Positions 1 through 7,258 of a stretch of 64,000 nt of DNA are shown here, one piece after another. The DNA comes from VRUE01 sp963788975 (GTDB lineage: Bacteria; Actinomycetota; Thermoleophilia; Solirubrobacterales; 70-9), in the NCBI GenBank assembly GCA_963788975.1, contig CAWBIJ010000004.1, forward strand, positions 806,001-870,000. The letters run 5' to 3'. Below the pieces are notes generated by a model. It was given only the letters and a program-made list of their open reading frames with translations. It did not search any database and was not told where the DNA came from. Every line of letters starts with the position of its first letter. The stretch's first letter is position 1. The position numbers and the translations under genes are program-made.

Positions 1-2
1 TC

Positions 3-1115
3 GGCCATAAGTGGTTCTGCTCGGCGCCGATGTGCGACGCATTCCTCGTCCTCGCCCAGACCGAGTCCGGCATCTCCTGCTTCCTGATGCCGCGCTGGAC
101 GCCAGACGGCGAGCGCAACGCCTTCCATATCCAGCGGCTCAAGGACAAGCTCGGCAACCGCTCCAACGCCTCCAGCGAGGTCGAGTTCCGCGGCGCCTGG
201 GCGCGGATGGTCGGTGAGGAGGGGCGCGGCGTACCGACGATCATCGAGATGGTCAACCACACCCGGCTCGACTGCGTTATCGGCGCCGCGACGGGCTACC
301 GGGCCGGGGTCGTACAGGCCCTCAACCACGCCGCCCATCGTTCCGCCTTCGGCGCCGAACTGATCGAGCAGCCGCTGATGCGCAACGTACTAGCCGACCT
401 CTGCGTCGAGTCGGAGGCGGCGACGGTCGCCGCGATGCGCCTTGCCCGCGCCTACGACGAGGTCGCTGCAGGCGACGAGGAGGCGGCCGAGTTCCGGCGC
501 CTCGCCAACGCGGTACTCAAGTACTGGCTCTGCAAGCGCGCGCCGTCGCACGCGGTCGAGTGCCTCGAGTGCCTGGGCGGCAACGGCTACGTCGAGGAGT
601 CCGGCATGCCTCGTCTCTACCGCGAGGCTCCCCTCGCCTCGATCTGGGAGGGCTCGGGCAACGTGCAGTGCCTCGACGTGCTGCGCGGGATGGTCAAGAG
701 CCCGACTTCCGTGGACGCCTTCTTCAATGAGGTACTCGAGGGGGCGGGAGCCGAACCGAAGCTCGATGCCTACGTCTCCTCCCTGCGCGATGAGATTCCC
801 GGTGACATTGACACCATCCAGACCCGCGCCCGCCGCATCGTCGAGCGCATGGCAGTCGCCCTCCAGGCTTCGCTTCTGGTCCGCTACGGCGACCCCGCCG
901 TCGCCGACGCCTTCTGCGCCTCCCGCCTAGCGGGCGACTGGGGCCAGGCCTTCGGCACGCTGCCGGCGGGCACCGACTTCAGCTCGATCATCGAGCGCCA
1001 CAGACCTCAGGCCGCGTCTCGTAGCGCTCGTCCGACCTGCTCTGCGGTGATTACGCCGCAAAGCCTCCCGTCCGCATCGACGGCCATCAGGGCGCCGAAG
1101 CGGCGCAGGTTCTGA
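3..1115 (+). CDS. Acyl-CoA dehydrogenase, AidB-like (5' truncated)
   Basis: The reading frame is open at the left edge and begins within a GHKWFCSAP motif, so the N-terminal part lies outside the window. The visible part covers the end of the middle beta domain and the C-terminal helical domain of an FAD-dependent acyl-CoA dehydrogenase. The stretch GGNGYVEE followed by IWEGSGNVQCLDVLR is typical of the AidB/isovaleryl-CoA dehydrogenase-like branch. The expected role is oxidation of an acyl-CoA or an alkylation-response flavoprotein function; the substrate cannot be told. The frame runs about 109 bases into the 3' end of the convergent M50 protease gene. The last roughly 35 residues are basic and low complexity, so the true stop may lie near 1023 in another frame, reached through a small indel near base 1000. 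Confidence 0.85.
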   Translation, partial: GHKWFCSAPMCDAFLVLAQTESGISCFLMPRWTPDGERNAFHIQRLKDKLGNRSNASSEVEFRGAWARMVGEEGRGVPTIIEMVNHTRLDCVIGAATGYRAGVVQALNHAAHRSAFGAELIEQPLMRNVLADLCVESEAATVAAMRLARAYDEVAAGDEEAAEFRRLANAVLKYWLCKRAPSHAVECLECLGGNGYVEESGMPRLYREAPLASIWEGSGNVQCLDVLRGMVKSPTSVDAFFNEVLEGAGAEPKLDAYVSSLRDEIPGDIDTIQTRARRIVERMAVALQASLLVRYGDPAVADAFCASRLAGDWGQAFGTLPAGTDFSSIIERHRPQAASRSARPTCSAVITPQSLPSASTAIRAPKRRRF

Positions 1116-2167
1116 TTGCCCAGCAGAGAGTCGAGGGGGGCGTCGGCGCGGACCTGAAAGGTGCCGTCATCGAGCTCGAGCAGGTCGGAGACCAGGGAGG
1201 TGGCGCGGGAGATCTCCGGCACCTCGTCCGCTTTGTCGCGGACCACGAGCCCGAGGAAGCGGTGGGCGGCATCGACGACGGGGAACCAGGGCCAGCGATA
1301 GCGGAGGAAGTACTCGTCGAGCGCTTTCTCGACCGATAGCTCGCCGGGAATCGCAACGGGTTCGCGATCCATCACGTCGGACACCTGCATGTGCTGGATC
1401 CGGCCGGTGATCTGGGTCTGAGCCGAGGCGGCCCGGGCCGAGCCGTTGATGACGACGCCGATCAGGGCGAGCCAGACGCCGGCGAAGACCGCACCGTCGA
1501 AGATCAGGAGGAGGCCGCCGCCGATGAAGATGTAGGCGAAGACACGCCCGAGGCGGGCGGCGAAGCGGGTGGCAGAGCTGCGGTCGCCGGTGCGCCACCA
1601 GGCCAGCGCCCGCACGATCCGCCCCCCGTCCATCGGGAAGGCCGGCAGCAGGTTGAAGACGAGGACGAGGAAGTTGATCGTCGCCAACCAGGCGACGGCG
1701 GCAAGTGCCCCCGAGACTCCGGCGTCGGACTCGATCAGCACCGCCCGCCAGAACTCATCCGGGCCGGCGGCAGCGAGGCCGATCGCGGTGAGGACGACGA
1801 CGATCGCCAGGGTGACCAGGGGGCCCGCGACCGCGACCTTGAACTCGGTCGCGGGACTGTCCGACTCGCGGTCCATCCGCGCCATCCCGCCGAAGATCCA
1901 GAGCTGGATGCTGGTGATGCCGATCCCGTTGCGCAGGGCGACCATCGCGTGGCCGAGCTCGTGCAGGACGATCGAGCCGAAGAAGCCGGCGGCGCTGACG
2001 ACGGCGAGGGCAAACGGGGCGGCCTCCGAGCCCGACTCCCCCAGCACGTCGCCATAGAAGCGCGAGAGCCAGAAGATCACCAGGAAGAGGACGAGGAACC
2101 AGGACCAGTCGACGGCGATCCGGATGCCGCGCACGTGGAAGAGGGTGATCGAGCTGCCGCCGAACAT
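1007..2167 (-). CDS. Site-2-protease-like M50 zinc metalloprotease with CBS domains
   Basis: Intramembrane zinc metalloprotease of the M50 family (SpoIVFB/Rip3-like), 386 aa. HELGH (in VLHELGHAM) supplies the zinc ligands and catalytic Glu, and the second motif FPMDGGR supplies the third ligand. Several hydrophobic segments surround both motifs. The C-terminal roughly 130 residues, from MQVSDVMDREPVAIP onward, look like a CBS-domain pair, as in other CBS-linked S2P proteases, which may sense adenine nucleotides. The start was chosen at ATG 2167 because the upstream extension is low-complexity shadow translation overlapping the divergent peptidase gene. Only 36 bases separate it from that divergent start. 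The substrate, probably an anti-sigma factor or membrane regulator, is unknown. Confidence 0.9.
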   Translation of the reverse strand: MFGGSSITLFHVRGIRIAVDWSWFLVLFLVIFWLSRFYGDVLGESGSEAAPFALAVVSAAGFFGSIVLHELGHAMVALRNGIGITSIQLWIFGGMARMDRESDSPATEFKVAVAGPLVTLAIVVVLTAIGLAAAGPDEFWRAVLIESDAGVSGALAAVAWLATINFLVLVFNLLPAFPMDGGRIVRALAWWRTGDRSSATRFAARLGRVFAYIFIGGGLLLIFDGAVFAGVWLALIGVVINGSARAASAQTQITGRIQHMQVSDVMDREPVAIPGELSVEKALDEYFLRYRWPWFPVVDAAHRFLGLVVRDKADEVPEISRATSLVSDLLELDDGTFQVRADAPLDSLLGNQNLRRFGALMAVDADGRLCGVITAEQVGRALRDAA

Positions 2168-2203
2168 CGTCCAATGGTAAGTGGCGGGTATGGTCGAATC
2201 TCG

Positions 2204-3376
2204 ATGACCGATCCGAACTGGCTCCGCGCCCAGCTCGAGGAGCTCGAGCAGATCTACCGCCCCTCCGCCTCCGAAGGCGAGCGGGAGGCCGCCGAGTGGC
2301 TGGTCGAGCGCTTCGCCGAGCTGGGCGCCGAGGCGCGAATCGAGGCGGAGCCCGCCCATGGCACCTACTGGTGGCCGCTCGGGATCGGCGCTGCGCTGGG
2401 CGCGCTCGGTGGACTGGCGGCGCTGCGCGGAAGAAGGCTGCTCGGGGCCATGCTGGGCGCTGTGGGGGCGGCGGGGATCGCCGACGACTTCCCACCCGGG
2501 AAGCGACGCCTGCGCAAGCCGCTGCCGACCCGCAGCGCCTACAACGTCGTCTGCGAGCTGGGCGACCGCGCGGCGGAGCGCACGGCGGTCATCGTCAGCC
2601 ACCACGACGCCGCCCACTCAGGCTTGATCTTCCACCCGGGGCTGCCCAAACTCGCCGACAGGCTCGGGCTGATCGAGGGGCAGGACACCAGCCCGGCACT
2701 GATGGCGCCGGTGGTCGGGGGGCCAATCCTCGCCGCGCTCGGCGCCCTCAGCGGGCGCCGTCTGCTCGCCAAGCTGGCGATCTTCCTCGGCATCGGGACC
2801 GTCGCGGCGATGGCAGACATCGGCCGCCGCAAAACCGTCCCGGGCGCCAACGACAACGGGACCGGCGTCATCACCCTGCTGGCGCTTGCACGCCGCCTGG
2901 TCGAGGAGCCGCCCGAGGGCATCCGCGTGATCTTGCTCTCGACCGGCTCCGAGGAGTCGTTCAGCGAGGGGATCAAGGGATTCGGCGACCGCCACTTCCA
3001 CGAGCTGCCCCGGGAGAGCACCTTCTTCCTCTCGATCGACTCGATCGGCTCCCCCCACCTGCTCGTCCTGCGCGGCGAGGGCTTCCTGAAGATGTACGAG
3101 TACCCGCGCCGCTCGCTCGAGCTGATGGACGGCCTCGCCGAGGAGCTCGGCATCTGGCTCTACCCCAACCTGCGCCTCCACAACGGCACCGACGGGCTCG
3201 AGCCGCTGGCGGCGGGATACGAGACCGCCTCACTCTGCGGCTGCACCGACCTCAAGAACCCGGCCAACTACCACTGGCCCAATGACGTCTTCGAGAACGT
3301 CGACTTCGGCAGCGTCGCCGACGGGATCCGCCTGGTCGAGGCGGCGATCAGGCGACTCGGCGAGCGCTGGCTGTAG
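2204..3376 (+). CDS. M28-family-like zinc peptidase with internal membrane segments
   Basis: 390-aa protein starting MTDPNWLRAQLEELEQIY. The peptidase core shows VSHHDAAHSG (metal-ligand region of M28 aminopeptidases), GANDNGTGV (bridging Asp region) and LSTGSEESFSEG (catalytic Glu and metal-ligand Glu region). CTDLKNPANYHWPNDVFENVD near the C-terminus resembles the final His ligand region. Two hydrophobic insertions, around residues 55-85 and 165-205, suggest membrane association, which is unusual for soluble M28 enzymes. The upstream in-frame extension is antisense to the M50 gene and was discarded. A hairpin terminator follows 15 bases after the stop. The function is probably peptide or amino-sugar deacylation; the substrate is unknown. 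Confidence 0.82.
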   Translation: MTDPNWLRAQLEELEQIYRPSASEGEREAAEWLVERFAELGAEARIEAEPAHGTYWWPLGIGAALGALGGLAALRGRRLLGAMLGAVGAAGIADDFPPGKRRLRKPLPTRSAYNVVCELGDRAAERTAVIVSHHDAAHSGLIFHPGLPKLADRLGLIEGQDTSPALMAPVVGGPILAALGALSGRRLLAKLAIFLGIGTVAAMADIGRRKTVPGANDNGTGVITLLALARRLVEEPPEGIRVILLSTGSEESFSEGIKGFGDRHFHELPRESTFFLSIDSIGSPHLLVLRGEGFLKMYEYPRRSLELMDGLAEELGIWLYPNLRLHNGTDGLEPLAAGYETASLCGCTDLKNPANYHWPNDVFENVDFGSVADGIRLVEAAIRRLGERWL

Positions 3377-3391
3377 GCGCCGAGCGGCCGT

Positions 3392-3416
3392 AAATCCGAC
3401 CGCGGGCTCGGATTTT
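3392..3416 (+). terminator. Probable intrinsic terminator after the M28 peptidase
   Basis: AAATCCGA (3392-3399) and TCGGATTT (3408-3415) form an 8-bp perfect stem with an 8-base loop, and the 3' arm runs into a short T-tract. It separates the peptidase gene from the sdh operon. Confidence 0.6.
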
Positions 3417-3421
3417 CCCTC

Positions 3422-3427
3422 TATAGA
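3422..3427 (+). promoter_or_regulatory. Possible -10 element of the sdhA operon
   Basis: TATAGA lies 10 bases before the GTG chosen as the sdhA start, and no Shine-Dalgarno sequence is visible between them. A transcript starting about 7 bases downstream would be leaderless or nearly so, which is common in actinobacteria. No convincing -35 is seen. Confidence 0.35.
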
Positions 3428-3437
3428 GTCCGCGCTC

Positions 3438-5126
3438 GTGCCCTCCCACGATGTGCTCGTAATCGGCGCCGGCCTCGCCGGGCAGCGCGCCGCCCTCGCC
3501 GCAGCGGAGCAGGGCGTCTCGGTCGGCATCCTCAGCAAGGTCCACCCGGTTCGCTCGCACTCGAACGCAGCCCAAGGTGGGATCAACGCGGCGCTCAACC
3601 CCGGCGACTCCTGGGAGTCGCATGCCTTCGACACGGTCAAGGGCTCTGACTACCTCGGCGACCAGGACGCGATCGAAGTCATGACCCGCGAGGCGCCGGA
3701 GGAGATCCTCCACCTCGAGCACCTCGGCGTCACCTTCCACCGCAACGAGGAGGGCAAGCTCGGCACCCGCGCTTTCGGTGGCGCCTCCGCCGCTCGCACC
3801 TACTACGTCGCCGACATCACCGGCCAGGCGATCATGCACGTCCTCTACGAGCAGCTGATGAAGCACTCGGAGGTGGTCGCCCGCTACGAGGAGTGGTTCT
3901 GCACGGCGCTGGCCCTCGACGAGCAGGGCGAGTGCTGCGGAGTGGTGACCCGCAACGTCGCCGACGGCTCGATGGAGCTGTTCGAGGCGAAGGCGGTAAT
4001 CCTCGCCTGCGGCGGCAACGGCCAGGTCTGGAAGCCGACCACCAACGCGCTGATCTGCACCGGCGACGGGATCGCGATGGCCTACCGGGCCGGGGCGAAG
4101 CTGATGGACATGGAGATGATCCAGTACCACCCGACGACGCTGGCGGGCAAGGGCTTCCTGATCACCGAGGGCGCCCGCGGCGAGGGCGCCCATCTGCTCA
4201 ACGCCAAGGGCGAGCGCTTCATGGAGCGCTACGCGCCGAACAAGATGGAGCTGGCCTCGCGCGATGTCGTATCCCGCGCCGAGCAGACCGAGATCAACGA
4301 GGGCCGCGGCTTCCCTGACGGCACCGTCGCCCTCGACATCACCGTGGTGCCGAAAAAGCGGATCCACGAGGCGCTGCGCGAGATCGTCCTCGTCGGCCGC
4401 GACTTCGCCGGCGTCGACATCACCCGCGAACCGATCCACATCAAGCCCGGCAACCACTACACGATGGGTGGGATCAAGACCGACGTCGACGGCCGCACCG
4501 ACATCCCCGGCCTGTACGCCGCCGGCGAGACGGCCTGCGTCTCGGTCCACGGTGGCAACCGGCTCGGCGCCAACTCACTGCTCGACACGCTGATCTTCGG
4601 CCGCCGCTCCGGCGTCGACGCGGCGGGCCGCGCCAAGCGGATCGAGGGCTCGCGCCCGTCCCGTTCGGTGCTCGAGGCCGAGCAGGCAGCGGTCGACGCG
4701 ATCCTCTCGCGTGAGAAGGGGAGCGGCCGCCGCGTCTCCGAGATCAAGCTCGAGTTGGGCACGACGATGGACAAGCACGTCGCCGTCTTCCGCGACGAGG
4801 TCGGGATCCAGGAGGCGCTGGAGACGGTCCGCCGGCTCGCCGAGGAGGCGAAGTCCGCCTACGTCGACGACCACGGCCGGGTCTTCAACCAGGACCTGCT
4901 GGCGGCGATCGAGCTCGGCTACATGCTCGACAACGCGATCTGCACCTGCGTCGCGGCGCTGGAGCGCAAAGAGAGCCGCGGCGCCCAGTACCGGACCGAC
5001 TTCCCGGAGCGCAATGATGAGGAGTGGCTCAAACACATCGACCTGCAGCGCGGGGACGACGGGCCCGAGATCTCATACTCAGAGGTGACCATGACCCAGT
5101 GGGAGCCGGAAGAGAGAAAGTACTGA
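3438..5126 (+). CDS. sdhA: Succinate dehydrogenase flavoprotein subunit
   Basis: 562-aa FAD subunit that oxidises succinate to fumarate. The N-terminus has the dinucleotide-binding GAGLAGQRAAL. RSHSNAAQGGINAAL contains His41, the residue that carries covalent FAD in the family. The MIQYHPTT and ASRDVVSRAE segments carry the substrate-binding His and catalytic Arg regions, and HGGNRLGANSLLD is the conserved C-terminal FAD motif. GTG 3438 was chosen because the beta-strand of the Rossmann fold starts a few residues later; the longer upstream frame crosses the terminator of the previous gene. It is followed by sdhB and an HdrB-like subunit, without SdhC/SdhD membrane anchors, so the complex resembles type-E succinate:quinone reductases. 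Confidence 0.96.
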   Translation: MPSHDVLVIGAGLAGQRAALAAAEQGVSVGILSKVHPVRSHSNAAQGGINAALNPGDSWESHAFDTVKGSDYLGDQDAIEVMTREAPEEILHLEHLGVTFHRNEEGKLGTRAFGGASAARTYYVADITGQAIMHVLYEQLMKHSEVVARYEEWFCTALALDEQGECCGVVTRNVADGSMELFEAKAVILACGGNGQVWKPTTNALICTGDGIAMAYRAGAKLMDMEMIQYHPTTLAGKGFLITEGARGEGAHLLNAKGERFMERYAPNKMELASRDVVSRAEQTEINEGRGFPDGTVALDITVVPKKRIHEALREIVLVGRDFAGVDITREPIHIKPGNHYTMGGIKTDVDGRTDIPGLYAAGETACVSVHGGNRLGANSLLDTLIFGRRSGVDAAGRAKRIEGSRPSRSVLEAEQAAVDAILSREKGSGRRVSEIKLELGTTMDKHVAVFRDEVGIQEALETVRRLAEEAKSAYVDDHGRVFNQDLLAAIELGYMLDNAICTCVAALERKESRGAQYRTDFPERNDEEWLKHIDLQRGDDGPEISYSEVTMTQWEPEERKY

Positions 5127-5135
5127 CCGGTGATT

Positions 5136-5163
5136 AGCGAGCGTGCATATCTGACTCTTCGCG
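5136..5163 (+). repeat. Dispersed motif, copy A (sdhA-sdhB spacer)
   Basis: The segment reads AGCGAGC, then GTGCATATCTG, three variable bases, then CTTCGCG. The same blocks in the same order occur in inverse orientation at 11587-11618 in the lysC-asd spacer. Both copies sit in short intergenic spacers inside operons. Confidence 0.55.
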
Positions 5164-5197
5164 AGCGGCGCCGATGGACCGGCGGGAGGTTGTTCTA

Positions 5198-6310
5198 ATG
5201 GCCGAGTACACGCTGAAAGTCCGCCGCTACCAGCCGGAGAGCGGTGAGGGGCCCTACTGGGAGGAGTTCCAGGTCGACCTCGATCCCTCGCTCTCGGTAC
5301 TCGACGGGATCCTCCAGGCCAAGGACCGCGACGACGGCTCCCTGGCGGTTCGCTGTTCCTGCCGGGCAGCAATCTGCGGCTCCTGCGGGATGAAGGTCAA
5401 CGGCCAGTCGGGCCTCGGCTGCAAGACGCAGATCGGCGAGGCGCACGAGGCGGCCAACAGGCGCAACGGCGGCTCCGAGCCGATCGTCGTCGAGCCGATG
5501 GGGAACATGCCCGTGATCAAGGATCTGATCACCGACATGGAGTCGACGCACTGGGAGAAGATCCGCCGCGTCACCCCATGGCTCCTCCCCCACGGCGACC
5601 CGCCTGAGCGCGAGTACGTGGTCGAGCCGGAGTCGATGATCGACATCACCCAGTCGATGGCCTGCATCCAGTGCGGCGCCTGTGTCTCCTCTTGCCTCTC
5701 GATGGAGGCCGACCCGGGATTCATCGGCCCCGCTGCGCTGGCCAAGGCCTACCGCTTCGTCGGCGATCCGCGCGACGCCGAGACCAAGGAGCGGCTCCAC
5801 GACCTCGCCGACGACCCGCACGGGATCTACGACTGCACCCACTGCTTCAGCTGCATCGACGCTTGTCCAAAGGGCGTCGCGCCGATGGACCAGATCATGC
5901 GGCTGCGCCGCAAAGCTGGCGAAGAGGGGATCGAGGACCCCAACAACGGCCACAACCACGAGGCCGCCTTCATCAAGATCATCGAGAAGAAGGGGACGCT
6001 CGACGAGGCGCTGCTGCTGCAGGAGTCCTACGCGCCCGGCGTCAAGGGCAAGCTGAAGCCGACCAAGAGCGCGATCAAGGGCCTGCTCGGCTCGATCCCG
6101 ACGGGGATCCGCGCCTTCAAGACCGGCAAGGCGCGCTCGCTGTCGAAGCTGATCCCGGGCGTCCACCCGAAGCTCCCCGACGGCGCCCAGGACGAGGTGA
6201 AGGCGATCTACGCTCACGCCGAGGAGCACCGCGAGGAATTCAACATCTACATCAAGGGCGAGGAGGACGTTGAGCCCGAGCCCGACGAGAGGGAGGTCGA
6301 GACCGCATGA
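5198..6310 (+). CDS. sdhB: Succinate dehydrogenase iron-sulfur subunit, type-E/HdrC-like, with C-terminal extension
   Basis: 370-aa electron-transfer subunit. The N-terminal ferredoxin domain has CSCRAAICGSCGMKVNG ([2Fe-2S]). The C-terminal domain has CIQCGACVSSC and CTHCFSCIDACPKG. The last motif has four cysteines (CxxCxxCxxxCP) where classical SdhB has a three-cysteine [3Fe-4S] site; a second [4Fe-4S] there is a known mark of type-E enzymes. About 100 residues follow (from NNGHNHEAAF onward), making the protein much longer than the usual 230-250 aa. ATG 5198 has an upstream GGAGGT. The stop overlaps the ATG of the next gene by 4 bases, indicating translational coupling. Confidence 0.93.
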   Translation: MAEYTLKVRRYQPESGEGPYWEEFQVDLDPSLSVLDGILQAKDRDDGSLAVRCSCRAAICGSCGMKVNGQSGLGCKTQIGEAHEAANRRNGGSEPIVVEPMGNMPVIKDLITDMESTHWEKIRRVTPWLLPHGDPPEREYVVEPESMIDITQSMACIQCGACVSSCLSMEADPGFIGPAALAKAYRFVGDPRDAETKERLHDLADDPHGIYDCTHCFSCIDACPKGVAPMDQIMRLRRKAGEEGIEDPNNGHNHEAAFIKIIEKKGTLDEALLLQESYAPGVKGKLKPTKSAIKGLLGSIPTGIRAFKTGKARSLSKLIPGVHPKLPDGAQDEVKAIYAHAEEHREEFNIYIKGEEDVEPEPDEREVETA

Positions 6311-7203
6311 AGCTCGCCTACTGGCCCGGCTGCGTCTCGCGCGGCTTCACGTCGGAACTGCACGGCTCGATGGCGCTGGTCGCCGAGCGGCTCGGGATCG
6401 AGCTGATCGAACTCGACCGCGCCAACTGCTGCGGCGCCGGGGTGATCGCCGAGCACAACCAGGAGCTAGCCGACACCCTCAACGCGCGCACCTTCGCTCT
6501 CGCCCAGGAAACCGGGCTGGCGATGATGAACATCTGCTCGACCTGCCAGGGCGCCCAGTCCGAGTGCCAGCAGCGCCTCGATGCCGACTCCTCCTACCGC
6601 GCCCACATCAACGAGGTGCTGAGTGGCCAGGGACTTGCCTACGAGAAGGGCAAGGACGGCTTCACCAACAAGAACTTCCTCTGGGTTCTGGTCGAGGACT
6701 ACGGGCTCGACCAGCTTGCCGAGAAGGTGCAGCGACCGCTCTCCGGCCTCCGCGTCGGCCCCTTCTACGGCTGCTACGTGGTGCGGCCAAAGGAGCGGCT
6801 CGGCTATGACGAGTTCCCCGAGCGCGACCTCTACCTGGAGAAGGTGATCGAGGCGCTGGGCGGCGAGGTCGTCGAGTACGACGGGGCCCGCAAGTGCTGC
6901 GGCTTCCCGGTGATCACGATGAACCGCGAGACCTCGCTGCGCCAGTCCGGCACCCACGTCGGCGACGCGCTCGACGCCGGCGCCGACTGCCTCGTCACCC
7001 CCTGCCCGCTATGCCACCTCAACCTCGACATGCAGCAGCCCGAGGCGGCCAAGGTCGTCAATCGCGACCTCGGCCTCGCCGTCCTCCACCTGCCGCAGCT
7101 GGTCGGCCTCGCCCTCGGCTACGAGCCGAAGCAGCTCGGCATGAGCAAGCACATCGCCTCGACCGGCTCGGTCGAGGAGCGGCTGGCCGGCGTCCCGGCC
7201 TGA
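6307..7203 (+). CDS. HdrB-like CCG-domain subunit of succinate dehydrogenase (SdhE/type-E SdhC)
   Basis: 298-aa protein with two cysteine-rich CCG domains. The first contains YWPGCVS, NCCGAGV and CSTCQG; the second contains FYGCYVV, KCCGFPV and CPLCHLN. This CxnCCGxnCxxC arrangement is that of heterodisulfide reductase HdrB and of the SdhE/type-E SdhC subunits found in archaeal and epsilonproteobacterial succinate:quinone or methylmenaquinol:fumarate enzymes. It probably replaces the haem-bearing membrane anchors by linking the dehydrogenase to the membrane and quinone through amphipathic helices and special Fe-S clusters. It overlaps sdhB by ATGA and is followed 7 bases later by a strong terminator, so the operon ends here. 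Confidence 0.9.
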   Translation: MKLAYWPGCVSRGFTSELHGSMALVAERLGIELIELDRANCCGAGVIAEHNQELADTLNARTFALAQETGLAMMNICSTCQGAQSECQQRLDADSSYRAHINEVLSGQGLAYEKGKDGFTNKNFLWVLVEDYGLDQLAEKVQRPLSGLRVGPFYGCYVVRPKERLGYDEFPERDLYLEKVIEALGGEVVEYDGARKCCGFPVITMNRETSLRQSGTHVGDALDAGADCLVTPCPLCHLNLDMQQPEAAKVVNRDLGLAVLHLPQLVGLALGYEPKQLGMSKHIASTGSVEERLAGVPA

Positions 7204-7209
7204 GGCAAA

Positions 7210-7236
7210 GAGAAGGCCGCACATGGCGGCCTTCTC
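7210..7236 (+). terminator. Intrinsic terminator of the sdh operon
   Basis: Perfect 11-bp stem: GAGAAGGCCGC (7210-7220) pairs with GCGGCCTTCTC (7226-7236) across a 5-base loop. It lies directly after the last sdh stop codon and before a convergent gene. The stem is strong but the T-tract is poor. Confidence 0.75.
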
Positions 7237-7258
7237 CTAGCAGGTGTGTCTCGGCGTC

